Shown piece after piece: positions 26,380 to 35,584 of a stretch of 64,000 nt of DNA (position 1 is its first letter; each line of letters opens with the position of its first letter). Source of the DNA: Prado023 sp963706875 (GTDB taxonomy: Bacteria; Actinomycetota; Actinomycetes; S36-B12; CAIYMF01); assembly GCA_963706875.1 (NCBI GenBank), contig CAVPNW010000009.1:102076-166075 (forward strand). The letters are read 5' to 3'. The position numbers were made by a program, and so were the translations under genes. The notes beneath the pieces are model-generated. The model ran no database searches and was not told the origin of the DNA. It saw only the letters and a list, made by a program, of their open reading frames with translations.

Positions 26380-28080
26380 CTACTCCTGGTCCCGGTGCGG
26401 ACGGCGCAGTCGTGGCCCGGTCCGGGGCACGCCCAGCAGGCGGCTCAGTGCGTGCGGCGGCGTCCCGGGCGGACGGCGGGTTCCTGCCCAGGCGGCGTCG
26501 GCGAGGGTGGGGGTGGGGGTGGGGGGTGTGGGGGGTAGGGCCCAGGTGGCGGCCAGGCCGAGGGTGATGATGGCTGCGGCGACCCCGGTGGTGACCTTGC
26601 TGGCGTGGATCATCCCGGTGGCGGCAGCGTCGCCGGCGGCGGCGGTGGCGGGGTTGGCCTGCAGTGTGGGGATGACCGCGCCCGCGGAGGAGGTGACGAC
26701 CTCGGTGGCCTGCGCGGCGGCCTGCTCGGGCATCCCGGTGTCGGTGAGCGCGGCCTGGGTGGAGCGGCCCAGGGTGCCGATCAGCAGGGATCCGAGGATC
26801 GCCACGCCGAGCGCGGATCCGAGTTGGCGGAAGGTGCTCTGCAGCCCGGAGGCCTGACCGGACTCGTTGACGGGGATGTCGGCCAGGATCACCGAGGTCA
26901 GCTGTGCGGTGGCCATGCCCACGCCGATGCCGTAGAGGAACAACCAGGCGGCGATCAGCCAGCCGCTGATGTCCGCGGACAGGGTGATCGCCAGCCCGGC
27001 CACGGCCACGGCCTCGGTGCCCAGGCCGACCCGCACGACGGTGCGCCCGCCCCATCGGGCGGTGAGCTGCGGGGTGGCCCCGGAGACCAGGAAGGTGCCC
27101 ACGGCCAGGGAGACGATCAGCCAGCCGGTGCCCAGGGCGCTGTACCCGAGGGCGTTCTGCAGCAGCAGGGGCAGGGTGAACAGCAGGCCGAACTCGCCCA
27201 GGGCCACGATCAGGGCCGCGATCGAGCCGTACCGGAACGAGCGCACGTCCAGCAGGCCGAGGTCGACCAGGGCGACCCGCCCGTCGCGGGCGCGGGCCCG
27301 CTGGGTCACCACGAAGCGCCACATCAGCAGCACGCCAGCGGCCATGGCGATCGGGACGGGGGAGATGCTGCCGTCGTCCTGGCGCCACCAGCCGTAGCTC
27401 TGGCCCTCGATCAGGGCGAACACGATCGCCCCCAGGCCCAGCGCGGACAGGGTCGCGCCGACCAGATCCAGCCCAGGGCGGGCCTTCTCGTCGCGGGTCT
27501 CCGGAACAGCGAAGAGGATCCCGGCGACCACGAGCAGGCCGATTGGGATGTTGATCCCGAACGCCCACCGCCAGGTGTAGTAGGTGGTCAGCCACCCGCC
27601 CACCAGCGGGCCGAGGGCCGCCATCCCGCCGATGGTGGAGCCCCAGACCGCGAATGCGATCGCTCGCTGCTTGCCGGTGAACAGGGCGTTGACCGTGGAC
27701 AGGGTCGCGGGCAGGATCATCGCAGCGCCGACGCCCTGAAGAACCGGGCTGCCGATCAACGCCTGGCCGTTGGCAGCGAGTCCTGCGGCGACGCTGGCCA
27801 GGGTGAACAGGCTGATCCCGACCAGGAACACCCGCCGCCGCCCGTGCAGGTCACCGACCTTGCCGACGGTGAGCAGCAGGGCGGCGAACACCAGGGAGTA
27901 GATCGCGTTCATCCACTCGGCCTGCGTGGCGGTCAGCCCGAGGTCCTCGATGATCACCGGCAGCGCCACGTTGACGACCGTGGCGTCCATGATGATGATC
28001 GACACGCCCAGTGCCACGGTGGCCAACGCCCACCAGCGCCGTCGGACCACGATCTCGGACGCTGTGTTCGAATCTGTCAT
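26380..28080 (-). CDS. MFS drug-efflux transporter, DHA2 (EmrB/QacA) type
   Basis: 566 residues, 14 predicted helices. Motif A is GDLHGRRRVFLVG; the helix 1 region IIIMDATVVNVALPVI is the D1 mark of DHA2 proteins; and GGWLTTYYTWRWAFGINIPI matches motif C and its surroundings. It is a proton-driven exporter of hydrophobic or cationic toxic compounds. The C-terminal ~45 residues are basic and Pro-rich. It is divergent from a TetR gene, with a strong operator and a TATGAT -10 box in the 5' leader. Confidence 0.92.
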   Translation of the reverse strand: MTDSNTASEIVVRRRWWALATVALGVSIIIMDATVVNVALPVIIEDLGLTATQAEWMNAIYSLVFAALLLTVGKVGDLHGRRRVFLVGISLFTLASVAAGLAANGQALIGSPVLQGVGAAMILPATLSTVNALFTGKQRAIAFAVWGSTIGGMAALGPLVGGWLTTYYTWRWAFGINIPIGLLVVAGILFAVPETRDEKARPGLDLVGATLSALGLGAIVFALIEGQSYGWWRQDDGSISPVPIAMAAGVLLMWRFVVTQRARARDGRVALVDLGLLDVRSFRYGSIAALIVALGEFGLLFTLPLLLQNALGYSALGTGWLIVSLAVGTFLVSGATPQLTARWGGRTVVRVGLGTEAVAVAGLAITLSADISGWLIAAWLFLYGIGVGMATAQLTSVILADIPVNESGQASGLQSTFRQLGSALGVAILGSLLIGTLGRSTQAALTDTGMPEQAAAQATEVVTSSAGAVIPTLQANPATAAAGDAAATGMIHASKVTTGVAAAIITLGLAATWALPPTPPTPTPTLADAAWAGTRRPPGTPPHALSRLLGVPRTGPRLRRPHRDQE

Positions 28081-28095
28081 GCCCCACCCATTTCT

Positions 28096-28130
28096 CGACG
28101 CGTTGTCGGTATCATATCGACATCGCGTCG
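28096..28130 (-). promoter_or_regulatory. TetR operator overlapping the MFS promoter
   Basis: CGACGCG-TT-GTCG, then GTATCATAT, then CGAC-AT-CGCGTCG: an inverted repeat with 11 of 13 bp matching per arm. On the minus strand the centre reads ATATGATAC, which contains TATGAT, a good -10 hexamer for the MFS gene. It ends 16 bp before the MFS start. Binding of the TetR protein encoded at 28222 would block this promoter. Confidence 0.8.
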
Positions 28131-28221
28131 GAAACCAAACCGGTTGCGGGAGTGAGAGCGGTCACGGTCGGGTGTGGGTATCGGGTGGGTATCCTGTCCG
28201 GAGTTGGGGAGAGGAGCAGGG

Positions 28222-28809
28222 ATGCCGCGGATCGAGGCGCCGACGGTGGCCGAGCACCACCAGATGCGTCGTGCTGCCCTGATCGCCGCAGCGGGGGACC
28301 TGCTCGCCGCCGACGGGGTGGAGGCGGTGACCCTCGGCGCGGTCGGGGCCGCGTCGGGTCTCGCCCGATCCAGCGTCTACCAGTACTTCGACTCCACGGG
28401 CAGCCTGCTCGCGGCCCTCGTCGAGCAGGAGATCCCGCGGGCCACCGCGCACCTGGCCGCTGTGGTGGCCCGGGCCGGCGACCCCACCGAGAAGGTCGAG
28501 GCCTTCGTCAAGGCGTCCCTGCGCGCGGCCACCGACGACAACCACCGGGCCATGACCGCCCTGGGCTGGGCCGACCTGCCGCCGCAGTGCCAGGCCCGGC
28601 TGGCCGAGCTGCACCAGCAGCAGCTGGCCCCACTCGTGGGCGCCCTGACCGAACTCGGCGCCCGGGACCCGCAGATCACCGCAACCCTCATCTACGGCCT
28701 CATCCGCACCGCCGCCACCGCGATCAACACCGGCGCCCCACGCACACGAGTCACCCGCGAAACGCTCACCCTGATCCGCAGCGGGCTCGCAGGCAACCGC
28801 AGCACCTGA
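28222..28809 (+). CDS. TetR-family repressor of the divergent efflux gene
   Basis: 195 residues from ATG at 28222, preceded by GAGGAGCAGGG. The HTH is VTLGAVGAASGLARSSVYQY followed by FDSTGSLLAALVE. The C-terminal ligand domain is Ala/Leu-rich. It is divergent from the DHA2 transporter, with the inverted repeat at 28096-28130 between them, the standard layout of a self-contained drug-responsive circuit. The inducer is unknown. Confidence 0.88.
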   Translation: MPRIEAPTVAEHHQMRRAALIAAAGDLLAADGVEAVTLGAVGAASGLARSSVYQYFDSTGSLLAALVEQEIPRATAHLAAVVARAGDPTEKVEAFVKASLRAATDDNHRAMTALGWADLPPQCQARLAELHQQQLAPLVGALTELGARDPQITATLIYGLIRTAATAINTGAPRTRVTRETLTLIRSGLAGNRST

Positions 28810-28985
28810 CCGGACACCGAGGCCGTCGCGCTCTGCGTTGGTCCGCCCTCAGGGTCGGGCCCTCAGCGGGGACACCCGCGGGCAGCCTCGTTACTCGGGC
28901 CGATGGCCGGGGGCACGCGCGATCAGGCGCTGCCTCGAGGGTTCGTTCCTTGACTGGGCCCACCCAGGGCGGCTCACAATGGCCC

Positions 28986-29927
28986 ATGACCGAGCCCGAG
29001 CTCCCGGCACCGGTGGTCGACCCGAGGGTCCGCAACGCGCGGCTGTTCGACGATCTCGCCGACAGCTATGACGCGGTGGGTGTCGAGTTCTTCGCGCCGA
29101 TCGCCCGTGGCCTGGTCGACGCTCTGGCACCGGCACCCGGTGAGCGGGTCGCCGATCTCGGGTGCGGCAAGGGCGCGTTCCTGCTGCCCGCAGCCCGGGC
29201 CGTCGGTGTTCGCGGTCGTGCGGTCGGGGTGGACGTGTCGCCCGCCATGGTTGCCGCCGCTGCCGAGGCCGCCGCATCGGAGGGCCTGGCTCACGTCGAG
29301 GTGGCGGTGGGTGACGCGCAGTCGCCCGAGCTGCCCCCGGAGGCCTTCGATGTCCTGGGCGCGTCCCTGGTGCTGTTCTTCCTGCCCGATCCCCGGGCGG
29401 CGTTGGCCGCCTGGGGATCGGCCTTGGTCCGTGGTGGCCGGCTCGGGGTGAGCACGTTCGGTGCGCAGGACGAGGTATGGCGGGCCGTCGACGACGTGTT
29501 CACCGCCTACCTGCCGCCGGACATGCTCGATGCTCGAACCAGTGGGGGTCGGGGTCCGTTCGCCTCCGACACCGGGATGGAACAACTGGTGGCCGACGCC
29601 GGGTTCACCGACGTGCGAACCCTGGTGACCGACCTGCCGGTGCACTTCGCCGACGCCGACCACTGGCAGGCCTTCAGCATGTCCACCGGGCAGCGGGCCA
29701 TGTGGCGGGCGGTGCCCGAACCGGAGCGCCCCGCTGTGCGGGCCGACGCCGAACGACGGCTGACCGCCGCAGCCCACCCCTCCGGCGGCTTCTTGATGCA
29801 CCAACAGATCCGCTACACCCTCGGCATCCGACCGGACACGGCAAGCAGAGCAGCGCGCTGGGCTGAGCCCATCGAGCAACCCGGGACCGCTGCCGCGGGC
29901 AGCGCCGGTTGGCGTGCCGCTACTTGA
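28986..29927 (+). CDS. SAM-dependent methyltransferase (class I)
   Basis: 313 residues from ATG at 28986. Motif I is VADLGCGKGAFLLPAARAVG, the acidic loop is GVDVSPAMVAAA, motif II is GDAQSPELPPEAFDVLGAS, and motif III is LVRGGRLGVSTFG. It looks like a UbiE/Methyltransf_11 small-molecule methyltransferase. The substrate is unknown. The 3' end overlaps the convergent cytochrome b5 gene by 8 bp. Confidence 0.85.
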   Translation: MTEPELPAPVVDPRVRNARLFDDLADSYDAVGVEFFAPIARGLVDALAPAPGERVADLGCGKGAFLLPAARAVGVRGRAVGVDVSPAMVAAAAEAAASEGLAHVEVAVGDAQSPELPPEAFDVLGASLVLFFLPDPRAALAAWGSALVRGGRLGVSTFGAQDEVWRAVDDVFTAYLPPDMLDARTSGGRGPFASDTGMEQLVADAGFTDVRTLVTDLPVHFADADHWQAFSMSTGQRAMWRAVPEPERPAVRADAERRLTAAAHPSGGFLMHQQIRYTLGIRPDTASRAARWAEPIEQPGTAAAGSAGWRAAT

Positions 29928-30318
29928 CGGTGCCGATCAGGTAGCGCTTGAGGACCACCTTGTTGGCCCGGCTTCCCGTGCTGTGCTGGCCGTGGAAGGC
30001 AGGGCTGGCGTCCTTGCCGCACATGCGGATGATCCGCTTGCGCCCGCCGGGGTGCTTGGCCACGTACTTGGTCAGGTTGTAGACCTTGCCGTCGACGATG
30101 CTCCAGCAGTTGGATGCTGTGTTGTGCTTGCCCACGGTGGACTTGCTGTACGACTTGGCCACCACTGATGTGGTCTGGGTGACGGCACGTGCGGGGGCAG
30201 AGGCTTGGGCCGCCGGGGTTGTGAGCATCCCGCCCCCGATGAGGACCCCGACCATGGTCGCGCTGGTCAGGGCTCCCTTGAGGGTCGTGCGGCTGGGTGA
30301 GTGGGAGCTGATCGACAT
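29920..30318 (-). CDS. Secreted cytochrome b5-like haem protein
   Basis: 132 residues from ATG at 30318, with GAAGG at the right distance; the ATG at 30324 is too close. A signal peptide spans ~1-45 (LKGALTSATMVGVLIGGGML, cleavage near AQASA). The mature part is a small cytochrome b5 domain: HNTASNCWSIVDGKVYNLTK, YVAKHPGGRKRI with the first haem His in HPGG, and AFHGQHS with the second. It is probably an extracytoplasmic electron carrier; no partner is adjacent. Confidence 0.88.
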   Translation of the reverse strand: MSISSHSPSRTTLKGALTSATMVGVLIGGGMLTTPAAQASAPARAVTQTTSVVAKSYSKSTVGKHNTASNCWSIVDGKVYNLTKYVAKHPGGRKRIIRMCGKDASPAFHGQHSTGSRANKVVLKRYLIGTVK

Positions 30319-30468
30319 GATCATCCTTCGCTGTTGGCCATGCACGGACGGTGTACTCGAGTGTTCCCCGTCACGCGTCAACCGGGCATGCCTGCGACTG
30401 TCAAGAACCCGGCAAGCAGCTGCGTCGGCGTCGACACGTGAACGAACTGTCACACCCCGCGCATCTGG

Positions 30469-30615
30469 TTACGAGTCGCCCCCAGAAGCCGGCGCCCGGC
30501 GGAGCCGAAACGTATCGACGCCGATGCCCGCGAACCGGGTATCAGGCGCGGGGATCCAGCCTGCTGTCTGGTACCCGAATGTACAGATCGTCGCCGAGTG
30601 CCAGCCAAGCCTCAT
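30469..30615 (-). pseudogene. Possible C-terminal gene fragment, unidentified
   Basis: The frame MRLGWHSATICTFGYQTAGW, IPAPDTRFAGIGVDTFRLRR looks more like protein than its surroundings (few Arg/Pro runs, balanced composition). It has no ribosome-binding site and stops soon after. It may be the end of a lost gene. The rest of 30319-30786 shows nothing. Confidence 0.25.
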
Positions 30616-30786
30616 CGTGGGGCCTCCCGGCTGAACTGTGCGGTCACATCGCGACCCGACTGCGACACCGGGTCTCGAAGCCCCGTCCACGCCATCGCGG
30701 ACGACCTCGGATAGCCGGTCGGATCCACTAGTTGTCAGTGCGGCTGCCACCCCACAGGGCTCGGGTCACCACTGCTTCGGGTGCGC

Positions 30787-30906
30787 GGGCGCGGTATGGA
30801 GTTCACTACCCTAGCTCGGGCGGGAATGTCGACAGGGTGAGCGATCCCGTGAACGGGCTAAGAGCCGTAGCCCAGTGTTGTAGCCCCAATGTCAATGGCG
30901 CGAGAT
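30787..30906 (+). repeat. Interspersed repeat, copy 8
   Basis: GGGCGCGGTATGGAGTTCAC, TACCCTAGCTCGGGCGGGAA, then GATCCCGTGAACGGGCTAAG (CCCG-TGAA-CGGG: the stem is kept while the loop changes) and CGTAGCCCAGTGTTGTAGCC (period 13). The 3' flank TTGTAGCCCCAATGTCAATG then GCG(C)GAGATC is shared only with copy 9. ISL3 transposase debris follows. Confidence 0.85.
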
Positions 30907-31055
30907 CGACACTCGCGACGCTACGCCGGAGCTGAGATCAGCCACCAGAGGCGTTCGTCGCCCACCCCGGCTCTGTCACGTCCTGCGTGGACGAGGTGAC
31001 GGTCTTTGCACGTGCGTACGGTCGAACGCGCGCTGTCCTTCGATCCGCTGGCCTT

Positions 31056-31372
31056 GCGGTGCGCGGGCCGCGTGGGGGTGCAAGGAGCTGCTGGGCCTGG
31101 CCCTGCAAGCCCGGGACCCGGGGGACATCCGCGACCGGATCTGGCGGTTCCACACCGCATACGCCGACGCGGACATGCCCGAAACCACCCGGCTGGCGTC
31201 GACGGTGGACACCTGGTGGCCGCCCATGCTGGTGATCTGCAGCTGCCGGTCACCAACGCCCGGACCGAGGGCTTCAACAGGATCATCAAGCAGGTCAAGC
31301 GCGTATCGGCTGCGGGTTCTCCAGCATGCCCAACAACGAGCGCCGCATCATGGCCCACATCGCGCTCACATG
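31056..31372 (+). pseudogene. ISL3-family transposase, C-terminal remnant with frameshifts
   Basis: Pieces of an ISL3 transposase C-terminus appear in successive frames: AAWGCKELLGLALQARDPGD, IRDRIWRFHTAYADADMPET, TVDTWWPP, then LPVTNARTEGFNRIIKQVKR, and finally NNERRIMAHIALT. NARTEGFNRxIKQVKR is the family's closing motif. At least two shifts break it and the N-terminal two thirds are absent. A further shard of the same end lies near 33130. Confidence 0.8.
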
Positions 31373-31577
31373 AGCCGCGCCACCAGCATGACGCTGGCTC
31401 GCTCCCCCCACACCATGCGTGGAGGGATCGGGGTCCCGACGTGACCCACGATCCCTCCACGTGTCCTGCGCGGGGACTTTGGGCTCTGGCCCGGTGCAGG
31501 CAGGCTGCCTACCGTGAAAACTGTTGGGGAACTGTCGAACGACCAGTCCCCACAGGAGTGTCAGGGAGGTGGCTGGG

Positions 31578-33011
31578 GTGACTGGCATCCGGTCCGGTTT
31601 GGTTGGTGGTCTCGCGGCGGGGGTCGTGGTCGTGGCGGCCATGGTGGGTGCCCCGCCGGCAGCGGGACCCGGCCTGGTGGATACCTCGCCCCCGCTCGTG
31701 ACCTCGGTGACCCCGGCCACCCAGGCAGCGGTGGTCGTGCCGATGGCGAGGAAGAAGAAGCCGACTTTGGTCTTCTCCAATGCGGCGAAGTTGGTCGTGG
31801 ATGTCAACCCCGACCTGTCGGGGTCGAAGAACTGGAAGGTCAAGTTGCAGCGTCAGTCCGCTGGGAAGTGGCGCACCGTCGGGGTGTACCGGACCCGGGG
31901 ATCAGCCGAGATGCGGGCGTTCGCCGTGCAGGCCGGGACCTACCGGGTGAAGGTGTACGCCCGCCCTGGGTACAAGTCGAGGACCACCCAGGCCCATACA
32001 TACGTTGTCACCCCGCTGCCGCCGGGGTTCGCGACCGTTCGGGTGTCGGTGCGCAGCGACGGTCGCCAAGCTAGGGGCTGGTCCCAAGGGCCGGCGATCA
32101 GTGCCGACGGGCGCTGGATCACCTACTGGTCCAGTGCGGCGAACCTGGTCGAGGGGGACACCAACCAAGAGGACGACGTGTTCCTGTACGACCGGGACAC
32201 CGGCACCACCCGCCGGGTGTCGGTGCGCAGCGACGGCGGGCAGGGCTCCGGCGTGTCCGAAGTCCCGGCGATCAGCGCCGACGGCCGCTGGATCACCTAC
32301 TGGTCCTTCGCGCCGAACCTCGTCAGTGGTGACACCAACGAGGTCGCCGACGTGTTCCTCTACGACCGGGACACCGGCGCCACACGCCGGGTGTCGGTGC
32401 GCAGCGACGGCGGGCAGACCTCCGGGGGCTCCTCCGATCCGGCCATAAGCGCCGACGGCCGCTGGATCACCTACCTGTCCGACGCGCCGAACCTCGTCGA
32501 CGGGGACACCAACGACGTGGACGACGTGTTCCTGTACGACCGGGACAGCGGGACCACACGGCGAGTCTCGCTGAGCATCGACGGCAGCCAGACCCCCAGT
32601 TGGTCTCGCGATCCCGAGATCAGTCCCGACGGCCGCTGGATCACGTACCTGTCGGCTGGTTCTCGGTTCCTGTACGACCGCGACACCGGCGCCACCAAGC
32701 TGGCCACCACCGAGTACTTCGGTAGGGACCAAAGCGCCGACGGCCGGTGGTTCAGCCACTGGTCCGGTGCGCCGAACCTGGTCGACGGGGATACCAACGA
32801 CGTCATCGACGTGTTCCTGAATGACCGCAGCGCCGGCACCACCCTGCGGGTCTCGGTGCGCAGCGACGGAGCCCAAGCCAACGGCGGCAACTCCGCCGAC
32901 CCCGCAGTCAGCGCCGACGGCCGCTGGATCACCTACACCTCGTTCGCGCCGAACCTGGTCAACGGGGACACCAACGGGGGTTGGGATGTGTTCCTGACCC
33001 GGATGTGGTGA
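31578..33011 (+). CDS. Secreted TolB-like beta-propeller protein
   Basis: 477 residues from GTG at 31578, with GGGAGG 8 nt upstream. The signal peptide is LVGGLAAGVVVVAAMVGAPP. Residues ~60-140 form a small beta domain (KNWKVKLQRQSAGKWRTVGV, then GTYRVKVYARPG). Then come about six propeller blades of the form ISADGRWITYxSxAxNLVxGDTN, DVFLYDRDTGxTRRVSVRSDG, the PD40/WD40-like TolB repeat. It is an extracellular protein of unknown ligand. The small domain recurs in the HAF protein at 33518-35011. Confidence 0.85.
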   Translation: MTGIRSGLVGGLAAGVVVVAAMVGAPPAAGPGLVDTSPPLVTSVTPATQAAVVVPMARKKKPTLVFSNAAKLVVDVNPDLSGSKNWKVKLQRQSAGKWRTVGVYRTRGSAEMRAFAVQAGTYRVKVYARPGYKSRTTQAHTYVVTPLPPGFATVRVSVRSDGRQARGWSQGPAISADGRWITYWSSAANLVEGDTNQEDDVFLYDRDTGTTRRVSVRSDGGQGSGVSEVPAISADGRWITYWSFAPNLVSGDTNEVADVFLYDRDTGATRRVSVRSDGGQTSGGSSDPAISADGRWITYLSDAPNLVDGDTNDVDDVFLYDRDSGTTRRVSLSIDGSQTPSWSRDPEISPDGRWITYLSAGSRFLYDRDTGATKLATTEYFGRDQSADGRWFSHWSGAPNLVDGDTNDVIDVFLNDRSAGTTLRVSVRSDGAQANGGNSADPAVSADGRWITYTSFAPNLVNGDTNGGWDVFLTRMW

Positions 33012-33129
33012 ACCTGGCCACGGCCGGTGCGCATACGGGCGCCCCGGAGGACCGATCGACATTCGCCACGCCAGACCTCAGCCGACGGCCGCGTGGTTGA
33101 TGTTCACGAGCATCGCCATCTCAGAGCCG

Positions 33130-33262
33130 ACATGGTGGCCCACATCGCGCTCACCCGAGCCGCATCACCAGCAGCATGAACAGGCCACGACCCGCCGACA
33201 AGCGGAGAGCAGGGTTGTCCTTGGCCGAGTGCACCACCGACCAGCAGGTCATCGACCTCGTA
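33130..33262 (+). pseudogene. Shards: ISL3 transposase end and a repeated 27-bp piece
   Basis: TGGCCCACATCGCGCTCAC at ~33136 repeats the last codons of the ISL3 remnant (31351-31370), followed by a related GAGCCGC...CACCAGCA stretch. At ~33232 TGCACCACCGACCAGCAGGT then CATCGAC is identical to ~35424. The rest of 33012-33517 contains one short protein-like frame (FGIAIGQGWTDVQATLTQLP) but no credible gene. Confidence 0.5.
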
Positions 33263-33517
33263 AAGGCGGCCAAGGCGTGTTCGGCATCGCCATCGGACAG
33301 GGCTGGACCGACGTGCAAGCCACCCTGACCCAGCTGCCCACCGAAACCCCCACCGATCTGGTGGGGGAGGGTGCCGCGCGCCCGGCGCTGCGCGTCGTCA
33401 ACTGACCTGCCGGGGTCTGCCGTAACGCCCGTGGGTGTGGCCTGGCCCGCGGCAGCCCCCCGTCCTGCTCGGCCAGCGCCCCACCGCCTCAGCGCCGGGC
33501 ACTTTCGGTCACGGGGA

Positions 33518-35011
33518 CTACTTCCTCAGGTATACCTCGGTGGAGGTGGCCCCGGGGGAGTGGTCCTTGGGGTTGACCCACACCCGGTAGGTGCCCCGCG
33601 GGAGGTTGATGGTGCGGGTCTCGCCGCGGCCGTTCGTCCGGTAGGTCTTCTTCAGCGTCCGCCACGTGCCGTTCGCGGTCCGGCGTTGCACCCGCAGCGT
33701 CCAGAAGCCCTTACCCCGGTTCGGGTCGACGTTGACGTACAGCTTCCCGCTGTAGGCCACCGCGCGGCCGGTCACCGACAGGACCTTCGGAGACCACAGG
33801 ACGGCAGCGGTCATTCCGCCCCGCCGGGTGCGAGTGGAGGTGCCGGCGATCTGACCTGCGTCGTTGAGCGTGACGGCCACGGACTGGCCGCTCCCCAAAG
33901 CCCCCAGGTCGCGCATCCCGATGCTGGGATCCCACAGGAACGCCCGGTCGTAGCCTGTCCGGGTTACTGCCCGGCCGACCACCTGACCCGCGTTGTTGAT
34001 GTCCGAAGCATGGATCCCCCCTGCCCAGCCGGGCAGGGTGCCCAGGTCACGCATCCCCGTGCTGGGATCCCACAGGAACGCCCGGACGCCCGCGTCGTCA
34101 TCCCAGACCCGCCCGGTCACCTGCCCGCGGTTGTTGATGTCAGATGCCCACGAGTCGTCGCCTCCGGGCAGGGTGCCCAGGTCACGCATCCCGGAGGCGG
34201 GATCCCACACGAAGGCATGGCTCTGACCATCCGGGTCCGCTGCGTAGCCACCCACTTGGCCGGCCTCGTTGATCGCCGAAGCAGATGAGATGTCACAGCC
34301 GGGCAGGGCGCCAAGGTCACGGATCCCCGTGACGGGGTCCCACAGCGTGGCGTGCGTGTCGCCCACCCCGCCGACTGGGGCGGGCAGGTCGGCTGTCCCG
34401 ACGGCCTGGCCGTTGTCGTTGACATCCACTGCCCCCGAGGTGAGACCCCCGGGCAGCGTGCCCAGGTCGCGCATCCCCGCGACCGGATCCCACAGGAACG
34501 CATGGGCGTGGCGATCTGCCATGGCCGCAGAGCCGACGACCTGGCCCTGGTTGTTGACGTCACGGGCATCGGTCTGCACTGCGCCCGGCAGCGCCAGCAC
34601 GCGCATCCCCGCGGCCGGATCCCAGAGGAACGCCTTCCCGCCGCCGGGCATGCTCAGGTTCCCCGCGACCTGTCCCTTGTCGTTGATCGCCACCGCGAAC
34701 GCAGCGTCTGCCCCAGGAGCCAGTCCCAGCCCCCGCCTACCCGCCCCGGGGGACCAGACGAACGCCCGCGCTCCGTGACGCGTGAACCGAGTACCAGCCA
34801 GCTGCCCGGAGCCGTTCAGGCTCAGGCCCTCGTCCGTCGACGACGCCGCCACCGCGGCCATCGAGTACACCACCGGGGGCGTCGCCACGGCCGCCGCGAG
34901 CACGGGGCCAGCGGCCGAGCCGCCCAATGCACCGCCGGGCACTGCCGCCGGTGCCACAACCACCAAGCCGGTCGCCAGCAAGCAAGCCCCCGCCGACGTC
35001 ACCCCATGCAT
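33518..35011 (-). CDS. Secreted HAF-repeat protein
   Basis: 497 residues from ATG at 35011 (MHGVTSAGACLLATGLVVV, signal peptide); longer in-frame starts exist. It has nine or so HAF-type repeats: DINNxGQVVGxA...AFLWDPxxGMRDLGTLPGG. HAF repeats form propeller-like extracellular proteins of unknown role. The C-terminal ~75 residues (LYVNVDPNRGKGFWTLRVQR, TANGTWRTLKKTYRTNGRGE, GTYRVWVNPKD) are homologous to the N-terminal domain of the propeller protein at 31578. The two convergent genes thus share a module in swapped positions. Confidence 0.85.
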   Translation of the reverse strand: MHGVTSAGACLLATGLVVVAPAAVPGGALGGSAAGPVLAAAVATPPVVYSMAAVAASSTDEGLSLNGSGQLAGTRFTRHGARAFVWSPGAGRRGLGLAPGADAAFAVAINDKGQVAGNLSMPGGGKAFLWDPAAGMRVLALPGAVQTDARDVNNQGQVVGSAAMADRHAHAFLWDPVAGMRDLGTLPGGLTSGAVDVNDNGQAVGTADLPAPVGGVGDTHATLWDPVTGIRDLGALPGCDISSASAINEAGQVGGYAADPDGQSHAFVWDPASGMRDLGTLPGGDDSWASDINNRGQVTGRVWDDDAGVRAFLWDPSTGMRDLGTLPGWAGGIHASDINNAGQVVGRAVTRTGYDRAFLWDPSIGMRDLGALGSGQSVAVTLNDAGQIAGTSTRTRRGGMTAAVLWSPKVLSVTGRAVAYSGKLYVNVDPNRGKGFWTLRVQRRTANGTWRTLKKTYRTNGRGETRTINLPRGTYRVWVNPKDHSPGATSTEVYLRK

Positions 35012-35584
35012 CCCGCTCACCCGCCCATCGAAGCGTCGGGCCGGGACGCCCGGCACTCCCACACTAGGCCTGAGAACTCAGGTGCGGCAGGGCCCAACGG
35101 CCCCCTCGGCGACGTCTGTGGTGACACAATCCGGACCACCAAGGGCAACCACCCGCCTGGTCTGCATCGACACTCCGAAGCGGGGTCTCGCACCCTTTCC
35201 GGATCGAGGTCGGCGGGCGGGGCCGGAGACCCCACCGATGGGCATCGCGGTCTCGGCCAGGTCCTGCTCGCGGGCTGTCCCCGGGCCTGCGCGAGCCTCA
35301 GACGCACGGCGAGCGGCTGGCTGGCTCGTTGACGCAGGCCGATCGGCTACGACCGGATAGACCCGCCTTGCGGTGCAACTGAGGTTCAGTCCTTTGAGTA
35401 GCGACGGAGTCACCGTCTACGAATGCACCACCGACCAGCAGGTCATCGACCCCGCAACCGGGCGCCCGTCGCCCAGGAGCTCGAGGTCGCCCGCGGCGGT
35501 TCTGCGACGAGCTTCCTGGCCTGCATCGCGAAGCACGTGGGCCCGACAAGGGCGAAGGGACTTGTCGACCAGTTCGCAGGTGGG
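35012..35584. other. Intergenic DNA with a repeated 27-bp shard
   Basis: TGCACCACCGACCAGCAGGT then CATCGAC at ~35424-35450 repeats a shard at ~33232. In frame both give ECTTDQQVID, preceded here by SDGVTVY, so both are likely pieces of the same lost gene. No intact gene is seen. Confidence 0.45.

Noticed and set aside
26605..28155. A 516-codon open frame on the plus strand.
   Set aside because: Antisense of the MFS transporter; low-complexity Gly/Asp/Gln translation.
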